A stretch of 64,000 nt of DNA. Source: Alteromonas sp. C1M14 (GTDB lineage Bacteria > Pseudomonadota > Gammaproteobacteria > Enterobacterales > Alteromonadaceae). The stretch lies in assembly GCF_018860965.1 (NCBI RefSeq), contig NZ_JAHKQF010000001.1:51323-115322 (forward strand). The letters are read 5' to 3'. The notes beneath the pieces are model-generated. The model saw nothing but the letters and a program-made list of their open reading frames with translations. It did not search any database and was not told where the DNA came from. Made by a program: the position numbers and the translations under genes. This document shows positions 19,012 to 28,596 of the stretch, one piece after another (the stretch's first letter is position 1; each line of letters opens with the position of its first letter).

Positions 19012-19049
19012 ATTGAAAAATTATGCATTATTATGAATTAATATGCACC
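19012..19049. promoter_or_regulatory. Tandem ARG boxes (ArgR operator)
   Basis: Two 18-base ARG boxes: ATTGAAAAATTATGCATT (19012-19029) and TATGAATTAATATGCACC (19032-19049). Against WNTGAATWWWWATTCANW the cores differ at two positions and one position respectively. They are two bases apart. They lie about 76 bases before the argR start, as expected for autorepression. Confidence 0.75.
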
Positions 19050-19124
19050 AACATTGCGTAAGCGGATGGGCTACGGCACAATATTAACGTAAGTCTTTAC
19101 TAACACCAATTACGACAGGAAATT

Positions 19125-19589
19125 ATGGCCAATTTAAAACAAGAAAAATTGATCAAAGCCTTTAAAGAGATCCTTAAAGCGGAAAGCTACGGCTCTCAAG
19201 GCGAGATTGTAGACGCGCTAAAATCTCAAAATTTCGATAATATCAGCCAGTCTAAAGTCTCCCGCATGCTAAGTAAATTTGGTGCGGTACGTACCAGAAA
19301 CGCTCGCGGCGACATGGTGTACTGCTTGCCCCCTGAACTGGGAATGCCTACGGCAAAAAGCCCACTCAAACAGCTGGTGCTCGACATTGTACACAATAAT
19401 GTGATGGTTATCATAAGAACCAGCCCTGGCGCTGCGCAACTTATCGCACGATTACTCGACTCGTTAAGCCAAAAAGATGGGGTACTCGGTACCATAGCCG
19501 GTGACGATACTATTTTTATCGCGCCAGCTGATGTCACCCATATTGAAGAACTTCGCCAGCGTGTTGAAGATTTGTTTGAGAATGTTTAA
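19125..19589 (+). CDS. argR: Arginine repressor
   Basis: Arginine-dependent hexameric repressor of arginine biosynthesis. The 154-residue protein has an N-terminal winged-helix DNA-binding domain ([20 protein letters not shown] followed by [17 protein letters not shown]). The C-terminal oligomerisation and arginine-binding domain has [16 protein letters not shown] and [22 protein letters not shown] precedes ATG 19125. The tandem ARG boxes upstream indicate autoregulation. Confidence 0.97.
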   Translation: MANLKQEKLIKAFKEILKAESYGSQGEIVDALKSQNFDNISQSKVSRMLSKFGAVRTRNARGDMVYCLPPELGMPTAKSPLKQLVLDIVHNNVMVIIRTSPGAAQLIARLLDSLSQKDGVLGTIAGDDTIFIAPADVTHIEELRQRVEDLFENV

Positions 19590-20181
19590 ACACATGCAAG
19601 CAAAATAATAAGAAAAACGTCAGAGTTAAATTAAAAATATTTAGAAAAAACCAAAAACAACAATAATAAAAAAGCAAAAAAAAAGCCGCCATATAAATAT
19701 GGCGGCTAAAACTAAATCGTACCAAGGAGATACAAATTAGAAACACACCTCGCCAATCTAACAAATTAACTTTCAGCATTGTGAAAACCAACGTAAAGTA
19801 AGTGAAAACATAAATATAGAATCCTTACAAAACGTCTTAAAAACCCCTACCACTTGACCTGCAAGCCTTAGCAGAAGGGAAATCCAGCATTTACACTCTA
19901 ATAAAAATCAGCCGTAAAATTTAAAAAAAAGGGCTAGAACAAAAAATAAACTACGCAGTTAAAATTTATACAACGTCTAATTCCCGCTCCGTAAAGGTTC
20001 CTTCAAACTCTGTAATTTTTAAGTAAATTACGGCCAAATAGTGCAAATTTTAATTAATGTAAATTGCCAAACATAACGTTGAAGTGCTTAATTCTCCCGA
20101 CCGGATACATCCGACGAAAATAAATACAACAAACGAAGATGGATTTTTAATTAAATATCAACTTCAAGACAGGGGACTCTA
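19590..20181. other. A/T-rich intergenic region between argR and a TonB receptor gene
   Basis: About 590 bases with no supported gene. The only clear element is the minus-strand terminator at 19676-19707. The final 60 bases are the leader of the receptor gene, ending in the SD AGGGG. No convincing minus-strand promoter was recognised. Confidence 0.6.
19676..19707 (-). terminator. Minus-strand intrinsic terminator without a visible gene
   Basis: Arms AGCCGCCATAT (19684-19694) and ATATGGCGGCT (19697-19707). The plus strand has a run of nine A before the stem and no T-run after it, so the U-tract is on minus-strand RNA. No minus-strand gene lies to the right until 22873. Confidence 0.8.
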
Positions 20182-22776
20182 ATGTTTAAGAACAAACAAC
20201 TTAGTTTGGCAGTGAAACGCGGTATGATTCTGGCGGGCACCGCTAGCATATTGACTACACCACTTGCCTTCGCACAAAGTGCCGATGACGACGAAGCCGC
20301 ACCTATTGAAAAAATACAAGTAACAGGCTCACGTATTAAGCGCACAGACTTAGAATCGGTATCACCCGTTACTGTGATCACCGCGGATTCCATCGAATTA
20401 TCCGGTGATACGTCCGTGGCTGAAGTACTGCGTAACTCTTCCATTAATACTTTTGGTTCTTACCGTGGCCAATCAGGTTATGGCTCAGGTGCTGCGGCAT
20501 CAAGTGAAGTTAACCTACGTGGTTTAGGTTCCGGTGCCACATTGGTATTGATGGATGGCAGACGTTTACCTGGGTTAGGCTACGACGGCGGTTCTTCGTC
20601 TGATATGTCTATGATCCCTATGTCCATCGTCGAGCGCATTGAAATATTACGTGACGGTGCATCGGCTATCTATGGTTCAGACGCGGTAGCGGGCGTAATT
20701 AACATCATCACTAAGAAGAGTTTTGATGGTGTGCAATTAGGCTATACTTTTGAAGACCCGGGTGTGGATGGCGGCAACTCTAACCGCTATAACTTTGCAG
20801 CGGGTTTAACCAATGACAAAGGCAGCATCGTATTTGTTGCCGAGCATGAAAATACCCAAGAAGTGACTGATACTGCTGTCGTTGGCGATTACTTCGGCGA
20901 AAGCTACTCTACCTATAGTCCAGTTGCCAATTTCTATGATGGTGAAACTATTCAATACAACACTGAGCTATGTGGCGACGTTGAAGACACTGTAGATGTG
21001 GGTGACCGTTGTGGTTACTATTACGGTAACTCCACTTGGTTATACGGTGCCACAGAGAAAAACTCCATCATGACCAAAATTCAGTATACCCTTGCTGATA
21101 ACTTGGAATTTATCTCTCGCTTTTCAGGCATTCAAACTACCACCAATAGCCGCTTTGCTGCTACGCCGGTTTCCACATCTACACTGACCATTGATGCGGA
21201 TAATGCCATGAACCCCTATGGCACTGACGGAAGTGTCTATTACCGTACTGCTAGTCTAGGTACCCGTGATAGCACCACAGAAAAAACCACCTTTGAGATC
21301 GTTGCAGGTCTAGAAGGTTACTTTACCCTTGGTGACTCTGACTGGGATTGGCAACTTTACTATCAGCGTACCAGCGCAAAAGAAGAAGTATTTGGTTACA
21401 ACCTAGTTAACGATACTGTGGTTCAGGACTTAATAGACAGCGAAGAATTGGATTTGTTCAATGTTCAGGGATTAAGTACTGACGAATGGCTCGAATATAA
21501 CTCTTCATTGCTAGAAAGTGCCGAACACACAGGTACTTATCAGTCTGACCAAAAACGGGATATTATTGACGGCAGTATCTCTGGCCAAGTATTCCAGAAT
21601 GACTTTATGACCGTAAGTGCCGTATTTGGTGCTGAATACTCTAACCTCGATTTTACCCAAATTTCAGATCCTGAATCTGGCTTGGGCATTATCTCTGGTG
21701 GTTCTGGCGGTGATGATGTGTATGCCACCCGTGAGCGTCAATCCTATTACACTGAGTGGGCCATTGAGCTTCCTGCAGACGTAGAAGTGTCAGCGGCGTT
21801 ACGTTACGACGGCTATGACCTTGAAGGAGATACAGGGGAAGAAATTTCCCAGTCAAGCTTCTCTGATACAGTCCCTAAATTAGGGGTCACCTGGCGTCCA
21901 ACGGAATCCTTGTTGCTACGCGCCAGCTGGGGTGAAGCATTCCGTACACCGACGATGAGCGAGATGTTCTCTTCTATCTCTTACAGCTTCCCAAGTGCTT
22001 ACGATACTTATTACTGTGATATTTTAGGTAACGCCTCTGAAGATGCTAACTACTGTAGTACACAACAACAGCACCTAACCTATTACGGTGGTAACCCAGA
22101 TCTGAAACCAGAGAACTCCACCTCATTAACTTTTGGTGTGGTTTATGATGTTACCGACAACTTCTCATTTGAAGTGTCTTACTACCAGTACGACTACGAT
22201 AACAAAATCGAAAGTATTGATGTTGATGACTTAATTGAAATTGATACCGATGGTACTTCGTCAAACATCGTGCGTGACAGTTCTGGTAAGATTGAATCAA
22301 TCACCTCTGGCTATATTAACTACTCTGAAGTGTATACCAACGGTCTTGATATCTCAGCGGACTATCGTATCCCAACCTCAATCGGTGATTTTGGTGTAAG
22401 CTTGGAATATTCTCACGTATTTAGTTACGAAGAAGAAGGCACTGAATACTCTGGTGAACTGGGCTACCCAGACAACCGTGGTAACGTTAGCCTGAATTGG
22501 TCTGATGGTGATAAGTGGTCAGCGTCATGGCGTACTCTGTATATTGGCTCCAATGGTAAGACGTTATACAGTTACTACGACTACGCTGATGACTACTTTA
22601 GTCACAACATCACGGTAACTTATCAGGTTAACGATAATATTCGTTTAACTGGCGGTATTGCTAACCTTACCGATGAAATGGAAACCTACGATAATACAGA
22701 TTACCGTGGCTACGATGACACCTTGTACGATCCACTGGGCCGTACCATGTCATTTAAGGTACAAGCGACCTTCTAA
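20182..22776 (+). CDS. TonB-dependent receptor
   Basis: An outer-membrane active transporter of 864 residues. The signal peptide ends at about LAFAQS (residue 33). A TonB-box-like IEKIQVTGSRI follows. The plug domain runs to about residue 175 with VNLRGLGSGATLVLMDGRRLP and ILRDGASAIYGSDAVAGVINIITKK. The remainder is a 22-strand beta-barrel with many Tyr/Asp-rich loops, ending in Phe. The closest visible type is the group with YDPLGRTMSFKVQATF termini common in Alteromonadales. The substrate is unknown: no degradative or siderophore gene adjoins it. Confidence 0.93.
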   Translation: MFKNKQLSLAVKRGMILAGTASILTTPLAFAQSADDDEAAPIEKIQVTGSRIKRTDLESVSPVTVITADSIELSGDTSVAEVLRNSSINTFGSYRGQSGYGSGAAASSEVNLRGLGSGATLVLMDGRRLPGLGYDGGSSSDMSMIPMSIVERIEILRDGASAIYGSDAVAGVINIITKKSFDGVQLGYTFEDPGVDGGNSNRYNFAAGLTNDKGSIVFVAEHENTQEVTDTAVVGDYFGESYSTYSPVANFYDGETIQYNTELCGDVEDTVDVGDRCGYYYGNSTWLYGATEKNSIMTKIQYTLADNLEFISRFSGIQTTTNSRFAATPVSTSTLTIDADNAMNPYGTDGSVYYRTASLGTRDSTTEKTTFEIVAGLEGYFTLGDSDWDWQLYYQRTSAKEEVFGYNLVNDTVVQDLIDSEELDLFNVQGLSTDEWLEYNSSLLESAEHTGTYQSDQKRDIIDGSISGQVFQNDFMTVSAVFGAEYSNLDFTQISDPESGLGIISGGSGGDDVYATRERQSYYTEWAIELPADVEVSAALRYDGYDLEGDTGEEISQSSFSDTVPKLGVTWRPTESLLLRASWGEAFRTPTMSEMFSSISYSFPSAYDTYYCDILGNASEDANYCSTQQQHLTYYGGNPDLKPENSTSLTFGVVYDVTDNFSFEVSYYQYDYDNKIESIDVDDLIEIDTDGTSSNIVRDSSGKIESITSGYINYSEVYTNGLDISADYRIPTSIGDFGVSLEYSHVFSYEEEGTEYSGELGYPDNRGNVSLNWSDGDKWSASWRTLYIGSNGKTLYSYYDYADDYFSHNITVTYQVNDNIRLTGGIANLTDEMETYDNTDYRGYDDTLYDPLGRTMSFKVQATF

Positions 22777-22821
22777 GCTAAGTTAAAGCACAAAGTGCTT
22801 TGGTAATATCAGTAAAAAAAT

Positions 22822-22855
22822 AAAAGCCGCCTGGTGCATCTAGGCGGCTTTTTTG
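22822..22855 (+). terminator. Intrinsic terminator after the TonB receptor
   Basis: Arms AAAAGCCGCCT (22822-22832) and its complement (22842-22852) followed by a run of T. Confidence 0.88.
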
Positions 22856-22872
22856 TATCTAACGCTAGATCA

Positions 22873-23556
22873 TTACACTAACTTACTAATGAGTGCGTCG
22901 GCAGCTGGGCGGGATGACGGTGGGTTTTGACCTGTTATCAGATGGCCTGACTCTAAAACAAAGGGTTCGAAATCCCCTTTTTTCTCATATTCCCCACCCT
23001 GCTTAACGAGTTCGTCTTCTACTAAATAGGGCACCACATCGGTTAACCCTACGGCTTCTTCTTCTGAATTGGCAAAGCCGGTCACACGACGCCCTTTGAT
23101 ATAAGGCTGACCTTCACTGTCTTGTACGTCTTTAAGCACGATAGGCGCATGACACACAGCCCCCACAGGCTTTCCGGCTTTAAGGGTGTCTTCAATTAAT
23201 ACGCGTGAGTGCATATTGTCTGAAAGATCCCATAACGGGCCATGCCCACCTGGATAAAAAACGCCATCAAACTCATCAGCTTTTACGTCTTCAAGGGCAA
23301 TAGTGGCGCTCAATGCCGACCGCGCAGCTTCATCTTGCGCAAATCGCTGGGTGTCGTCAGTTAGCGCACTATCATCTAGACTCATTGGGTCAACGGGCAC
23401 CTGCCCGCCTAACGGCGACGCAAGGGTAAGACTAAATCCTGCATCTAAAAACGCATAATAAGGGGCGGCAAATTCTTCTAACCAAAGCCCCGTTGGTTTG
23501 CCCGTTTCACCAAGGATATCGTGTGATGTCATGACCATGAGAACACGTTTACTCAT
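22873..23556 (-). CDS. DJ-1/PfpI superfamily protein (Hsp31-like)
   Basis: A 227-residue class I glutamine-amidotransferase-like protein. The Cys135-His136 pair in VGAVCHAP and Glu27 in LWLEEFAAPY form the catalytic set seen in Hsp31-type glyoxalase III/deglycase enzymes. YPGGHGPLWD is also typical. The frame extends 25 codons further upstream, but ATG 23556 has AGGAGAG at good spacing, and the family begins with K-R-V-L-x-V. It probably handles reactive carbonyls such as methylglyoxal, or acts as a chaperone. It lies between two receptor genes with no obvious link to them. Confidence 0.88.
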   Translation of the reverse strand: MSKRVLMVMTSHDILGETGKPTGLWLEEFAAPYYAFLDAGFSLTLASPLGGQVPVDPMSLDDSALTDDTQRFAQDEAARSALSATIALEDVKADEFDGVFYPGGHGPLWDLSDNMHSRVLIEDTLKAGKPVGAVCHAPIVLKDVQDSEGQPYIKGRRVTGFANSEEEAVGLTDVVPYLVEDELVKQGGEYEKKGDFEPFVLESGHLITGQNPPSSRPAADALISKLV

Positions 23557-23667
23557 TTTACTCTCCTGCTTAAATTCGTGCAGGTTTGTACTTACACACT
23601 GTCTACTTGGTTTACTTTCGGCGGGTTTCATTTACGCGCTAAGGGAAACCTCTTATTTAGTGGGCAC

Positions 23668-23696
23668 AAAAAAACCGCCGGCTAAGCGGCGGTTTT
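23668..23696 (-). terminator. Intrinsic terminator of the Oar-like receptor gene
   Basis: Arms AAAACCGCC and GGCGGTTTT around GGCTAAGC. On the minus strand a run of seven U follows. It lies 14 bases beyond the receptor stop. Confidence 0.85.
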
Positions 23697-23713
23697 ATTA
23701 AATAACCAACGGA

Positions 23714-26700
23714 TTAGAAGTTGTACTTCACACCGACACGGATTTGCCACAACGACTGCTCGTTGAAGTAACCGTTTTGGTTAGTATTGCCTTCGTAAAA
23801 CTCATTGTAGGTATAGGTACCGTCAGAGTTAAGATCAGCTTGTAATACAGGTGCTGAAACAAATGGACCGATTTCTCTAACACCCCAGTCATCATTTAAG
23901 AAGTTACCCACGTTTTTCAAGATGAAATACGCGGTAGCAGAGTGACCTTCCATGAAGCCAGGTAGTTGTTGGTCTAGACGGAAATCAAGACGTGTATACC
24001 AGTCAGCATTTTGTGAGTTACGCTCTACGATTTCACCACGGGCAAGCCCTTCGCTATCAATGAAGTCATTGAACGCAGCTTGGTCGAATCCGTCAGCATA
24101 GGTCACGTTAGCATCGTCAACATCTGGAATGTAAAGCAAGGAATTATCCGTACCGTATTGTGCTTCACCGATATTGATATCAGCGAAGGTATACGAGAAA
24201 GGACGCCCTTTCTGGCTAGAACCGAATAATGAGAAGCTAGTTTTGTAGCCATCAATAAATTCAGTTGAGTAACGCAGGTTAAAGGTAAAACGATGCGGTA
24301 CTTCATAGTTAGAGGTTGCTACACCAGGGTTTAATGGATCTGAAGAAGCAAAGTTCGTGAAGTTAGAGAAAGCCACGGAACTTGCCATTGGCGTTACATC
24401 TTTAGAGCGGTTGTAAGCGTAACCTACACTTGCATCTAAACCGAAGTCATAGCTTTTCTGAACTGCGAAAGAAATAGTTGTTGAACTACCGTCTTTTTCA
24501 GCATTCGTCAGCACCAAGTCACTTTTAAGGAAATTACGATACACGGCATCACCGTCTTCATCGCTTCCTACTTGGATGTAGTCATAGATAGGACGACCAT
24601 CCGCCGCATAAGTGACATTTTCAGTATCCCAGCCTACGTTGATGATTTGCGCACTGTCTTGCTTTTTGTTGTGCAAGAAATCAGCTTGGAAAACGTAGTC
24701 ATTATCCGTAACCCAAGTAAAACCTAAGTTGAACTTCCATTCGTTTGGAATTTCAAAATCAGGGTGTACTGCGTTTGTTGAAGGCTCTTCACCGAGAGCA
24801 GGATTCGCAGCCGCAACTTCATCATATTGTTCTTGCAGTGGTGAATAGATTAAGTTGCCACCATTCACTAATGGAACTGTGTTACCGGCGCCATCAAACA
24901 AGTAGAAGTCGCTACGGTATGTATCGATGTTAGTAATACCATCGTTTGAATACGAGTTAGACAACCATACGTTCGGGTTACCGCCTGAATACAGACCAAC
25001 ACCACCACGCAATTCCATATTGTCATTCAAAATATAGTTGAAACCTAGACGGGGTTGCAGTAAGTCAATACCGTCGAAGGTGGTTGTGTTGTCATAACCA
25101 TATCTATCATCAAACACTGCGTTGTACTTAGGCTTGTCGTCGCTAACGTACTTGTCATAACGAAGACCAAATAACAAGGTTAAGTCATCGATAACCCATT
25201 CGTCTTGAATATAAAGAGTATGCGTATCGTAAGTAAAGCGTTGCGCAGCGTCAGCTGGGTTGTTCGTGCCGGCAGAGTTATTGTAGTAAATATCATCTGC
25301 TAAACCGTTTTCAAAATCATCAATAGTATTGAAACGGTATTCACCGATAGTGTGCTGCATGAACAGGTTGTAAGCTTCTAACGTTTCCCACTCGTAACCA
25401 GCAGTAATAGTGTGGTTATCAAGGTAGTAGGTACCGGCAAACTTAGCAGTGGTGCTGTTCCAGTCCATTTCGTTAGATTGACGAGAGTCATCTGGGCCGA
25501 TGTAAACGTCAGCACCATTTACATTATCGATTCGTACTTCACCAAAACCGCTGTCAGCATCTAATGACGCTTGACGGTTAGATAAGCTAATGTGACCTAA
25601 ACGAATTTCAGTTGAAAAGTTGTTAGTCCAGTCAGAGTACAAAGACGCAACAGTCGAATTTAACTTCGCACCAACTTCATAGAAGTGGCTGCTTAAAGAA
25701 AGCGCTGTAGAGTAATCATCAGATTGGTCAATACGGAAACCATCATTGTAGTTATAAACCAATGATGCACGGTGATCGTTGTTAATGTTCCAATCTAATT
25801 TGATCAGTACTTTTTCATCTTCAACGGGCATTGAACCTGGCATGCCGCCGATATCGTAGTTATAAACTGTAGAGGCAATTTCGCGGATACGCTCAAGATC
25901 TGCATCGGAAACCTGATTTCCGTAAGGACCGTAATTGAAGATTTGTGCACCTTCAAGTTTTTCATAGGCACCGAAGAAAAAGAGTTCATCTTTAATTAAT
26001 GGGAAGCCAACGTTTACGCCGTAACGTTTTTCGGTAAAGTTTCCGGTATCTACCTCGGTGTCTTCAATTTGATCACCCATTAACGAATCGCTGGTGAAAT
26101 CGTAGAATACACCGCCGTGTAATTCGTTAGTACCAGACTTAGTAACGGCGTTGATGTTACAGGCAGTAAAACCACCGTATTGTACGTCGAAAGGTGCTAA
26201 TTCAACTGCAACCTGATCGATGGCATCAAAAGAGAAAGGCATACGCACTGTTGGGTAACCGTTTTGGTTTAGACCAAAACTGTCGTTCATTCTTACGCCG
26301 TCTACTGTCAACGCACTGAAACGAGGGTTACCACCACCACAGATAATGGCTTCTTCGCCGTCACTTTCTGAAATACTGATACGTGGGTCAACACGTACAA
26401 TATCTTTTAAGTCACGGTTTGCTGAAGGAGCAGACTGGAGATCTTCAAGGTTGAAGGTAGAAGCAGGGCTGGTTTGACCGAAAACATCGGCTCCCATTTG
26501 CGATGCTGTTACCTGAATTCGCTCGATGCTGGCTTCGTCGGTTAACGCCAGATTCAATACTGCAGGCTCACCCAACTGTAAGAATAAATCGTTGATGGTT
26601 TTATCATCAAAATTGTCAGAGTCAATTTCCATTGTATACGGACCACCGACGCGCAGACCTTGTAGACTGAACTGACCGGAATTATTTACCGTAACAACCT

Positions 26701-26881
26701 TTTTTGAACCTGTGGGCACGTGAGTAATCGTAATAGTAGTGCCGGCAGCAGGAGAACCCTGTGGACCGACGATACTGCCTTTAATACCAGAAGAGGTTTC
26801 CTGGGCAAAAGCTGCAGTCGACAGACCAGCAGCCATGGCCACCGCTAACGCAACGCGGCTAAGCTTAGACTTGTTAAACAT
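23714..26881 (-). CDS. Oar-like TonB-dependent receptor with N-terminal carboxypeptidase-regulatory domain
   Basis: A 1055-residue outer-membrane receptor. The signal peptide ends at about TAAFAQE (residue 28). A carboxypeptidase-regulatory-like beta-sandwich (about 30-115) begins GIKGSIVGPQGSPAAGTTITI. A TonB-box-like IERIQVTASQ (about 119) is followed by the plug, with GNPRFSALTVDGVRMNDSFG and AVTKSGTNELHGGVFYD. The barrel ends in WQIRVGVKYNF. This is the Oar subtype, described in some bacteria for protein or peptide uptake. The substrate here is unknown. The gene is single, with its own terminator and a divergent long upstream region. Confidence 0.92.
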   Translation of the reverse strand: MFNKSKLSRVALAVAMAAGLSTAAFAQETSSGIKGSIVGPQGSPAAGTTITITHVPTGSKKVVTVNNSGQFSLQGLRVGGPYTMEIDSDNFDDKTINDLFLQLGEPAVLNLALTDEASIERIQVTASQMGADVFGQTSPASTFNLEDLQSAPSANRDLKDIVRVDPRISISESDGEEAIICGGGNPRFSALTVDGVRMNDSFGLNQNGYPTVRMPFSFDAIDQVAVELAPFDVQYGGFTACNINAVTKSGTNELHGGVFYDFTSDSLMGDQIEDTEVDTGNFTEKRYGVNVGFPLIKDELFFFGAYEKLEGAQIFNYGPYGNQVSDADLERIREIASTVYNYDIGGMPGSMPVEDEKVLIKLDWNINNDHRASLVYNYNDGFRIDQSDDYSTALSLSSHFYEVGAKLNSTVASLYSDWTNNFSTEIRLGHISLSNRQASLDADSGFGEVRIDNVNGADVYIGPDDSRQSNEMDWNSTTAKFAGTYYLDNHTITAGYEWETLEAYNLFMQHTIGEYRFNTIDDFENGLADDIYYNNSAGTNNPADAAQRFTYDTHTLYIQDEWVIDDLTLLFGLRYDKYVSDDKPKYNAVFDDRYGYDNTTTFDGIDLLQPRLGFNYILNDNMELRGGVGLYSGGNPNVWLSNSYSNDGITNIDTYRSDFYLFDGAGNTVPLVNGGNLIYSPLQEQYDEVAAANPALGEEPSTNAVHPDFEIPNEWKFNLGFTWVTDNDYVFQADFLHNKKQDSAQIINVGWDTENVTYAADGRPIYDYIQVGSDEDGDAVYRNFLKSDLVLTNAEKDGSSTTISFAVQKSYDFGLDASVGYAYNRSKDVTPMASSVAFSNFTNFASSDPLNPGVATSNYEVPHRFTFNLRYSTEFIDGYKTSFSLFGSSQKGRPFSYTFADINIGEAQYGTDNSLLYIPDVDDANVTYADGFDQAAFNDFIDSEGLARGEIVERNSQNADWYTRLDFRLDQQLPGFMEGHSATAYFILKNVGNFLNDDWGVREIGPFVSAPVLQADLNSDGTYTYNEFYEGNTNQNGYFNEQSLWQIRVGVKYNF

Positions 26882-27134
26882 GTGTGTGTTTCCCTATCGT
26901 TTTAAAAATATTCCTGAACGTTGGCTAATTATTGTTGTCCAATCATTTCAAGAGAACGTCAGTTTGGCGCGATTCTGAGGATATTATATTACACTAATGT
27001 GACAGTGGCTTTTATTTAATCTCAAAACGCACGCTTTTTAATCTTTCTCCCCACAACTGGCGTATTACCAATTATAGTTTGAGTCCTTCGCTAGGCCAAA
27101 GATTTAAATCCATACTTTTTTATCAGGTAACCGC
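26882..27134. other. Upstream region of the Oar-like receptor gene
   Basis: Non-coding and A/T-rich. A minus-strand TATAAT (plus 26983-26988) is a candidate -10 for the receptor gene, about 100 bases from its start. No good -35 was seen, so activation by a regulator is possible. No RNA gene or ORF is supported. Confidence 0.45.
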
Positions 27135-27544
27135 CTCTTTCACTTAAAAAAGAAAGAGACCAGCCACCTAGATGGGTGGCCGGATTTTAATCTGCCGTCA
27201 GATACCTATATTAGGTACGAACGGTTTTCAGTGAACATAGTTATGATTGTTAGTGGTTGTTCACCGTACTTTGCGATTCTGACCGAGGAAAAGCCATGCA
27301 CTTTGGAGGGTTGGCTTTTCCTCAGGTCACAATCTACAAACGGTAGCATCATCAAAACAGAAAAAATATGGTGCTACCGGCTTTAACTGTTAACCTCTGA
27401 CATTGTTGATAAGTATTGTTTCAGCTTAATGACAACACCGCCTTTTCGACGAAAGGTAACGCGTTGTCGTATCTGATATTTTTATTTATTTCCAGAACAC
27501 TTGGTCTGGATATTGGCATCAATACTCTCAGCAAGTAGTTGCTG
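27135..27544. other. Dense series of inverted repeats in non-coding DNA
   Basis: At least eight successive inverted repeats lie in 410 bases with no ORF. CTCTTTC/GAAAGAG spans 27135-27158. GCCACC/GGTGGC spans 27163-27180. CCGT..TACCTA/TAGGTA..ACGG is nested at 27195-27224. GTGAAC/GTTCAC spans 27231-27264. A long stem at 27275-27334 pairs 21 bases per arm with one mismatch and one bulged A. CGGTAGCA/TGCTACCG spans 27341-27379. A compound stem GACAAC..CCTTT/AAAGG..GTTGTC spans 27431-27468. CAGCAA/TTGCTG spans 27529-27544. It could be a structured RNA or a DNA-level element. Confidence 0.6.
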
Positions 27545-27729
27545 CTAACAGTAAGTCAATTCAACGCTGAATTTATTTGGATAACCAGCGTTTATTGCAA
27601 TTCAACTTCATTAATTTAATTGCATTTAAAAACAACAACTTAACCTATTAAAATAAACTTACCTATTGCATTAAATAAGCTTAACTGGTGAAATCCCATC
27701 AATAAATAAGACTACGAACTATTAATTCA

Positions 27730-28596
27730 TTGGTCACATTGCGAATTCCTAATTATTTTAGATTGCCAATTGTTGTACTTATCGGCATCAGCTGTTTGTT
27801 TGTCGGTTTCTATCAAAGATTTGAAGCGATCCCTGCCATAGAGCCGCAAACAGCTCGGGTTTTAACCTGCCCGGCCCCTTTGTCTTCTAACACCGATAAC
27901 TTCGATGTGTATCTTACCGAGCCCTCATTCGCGGTACTCGCTCGTAAAGAATTTTGTATTAATCCGGTGATCAAACGCCAGTTCGGTAACGTTAATATCA
28001 CCGTGGGGCAAAGCGATTACGATACATTTCGCTACATCAATCATGGTGTCAGCGATTTAGCGCTAGTAAAAAACAATGTGGTAAATGCCTTTGGGGCCAG
28101 TGAAATTTACGGCTACGAAGAAATTGCAACGCACCCCGATTACAACGCCTATTTTATTGCCTTAAAAGAAAAGCCCGAACTTACCAAAGAGTATTTATTA
28201 GGAAAACGCATCGGTATTCTCGATTACCCAAGTAGTCGTTCTGGCCATATTGTGCCTAAAACGGTGCTCAAGTCTTTAGGCTTAAACGAAAACAACGTCA
28301 AACTGCAGTATTACAACTCCCACCAAGAACTACGCCGTATGTTGCTTGCTGGCGAGGTAGATATGATTGCTTCATATTGGGATAAAAATGATGTCAATAT
28401 CCTCTCTAAGAGCTACATTACTGCACTAGAGAGCGGCGTAAGCGGTACTCGCTGGTATCTGAAAATGCCCACACGCAATACGGATCTTCGCTGTGCCGTG
28501 CAACAAGTGGTGACGAGCATGTCAGCCTCGCAAACAAATAAGTACTATCAGCAAATAGAGTTAAAGGACCCGTGTATAGATGCAACGATTGAGTGA
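27730..28596 (+). CDS. PhnD-like periplasmic binding protein, probably membrane-anchored
   Basis: A 288-residue protein with a helix at about residues 10-29 and no signal-peptidase site that stands out, so it is likely tethered in the inner membrane. The rest resembles PhnD-type (COG3221) solute-binding proteins: DLALVKNNVV, then LLGKRIGILDYPSSRSGHIVPKTVLKSLGL, and LLAGEVDMIASYWDKND. No ABC permease or ATPase is nearby. The following gene overlaps it by 17 bases, so the two form one unit. The start is uncertain: there is no ATG before residue 200, and TTG 27730 is the best available, without a clear SD. The ligand is unknown. Confidence 0.7.
   Translation: MVTLRIPNYFRLPIVVLIGISCLFVGFYQRFEAIPAIEPQTARVLTCPAPLSSNTDNFDVYLTEPSFAVLARKEFCINPVIKRQFGNVNITVGQSDYDTFRYINHGVSDLALVKNNVVNAFGASEIYGYEEIATHPDYNAYFIALKEKPELTKEYLLGKRIGILDYPSSRSGHIVPKTVLKSLGLNENNVKLQYYNSHQELRRMLLAGEVDMIASYWDKNDVNILSKSYITALESGVSGTRWYLKMPTRNTDLRCAVQQVVTSMSASQTNKYYQQIELKDPCIDATIE

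Noticed and set aside
19534..19791. 85-codon minus-strand ORF over the argR end
   Set aside because: Low-complexity Phe/Leu-rich translation of an A-rich tract, crossing the terminator hairpin.
27275..27334. Long imperfect hairpin as an integron attC site
   Set aside because: The ends lack the RYYYAAC/GTTRRRY core sites and no integron integrase or cassette is near.
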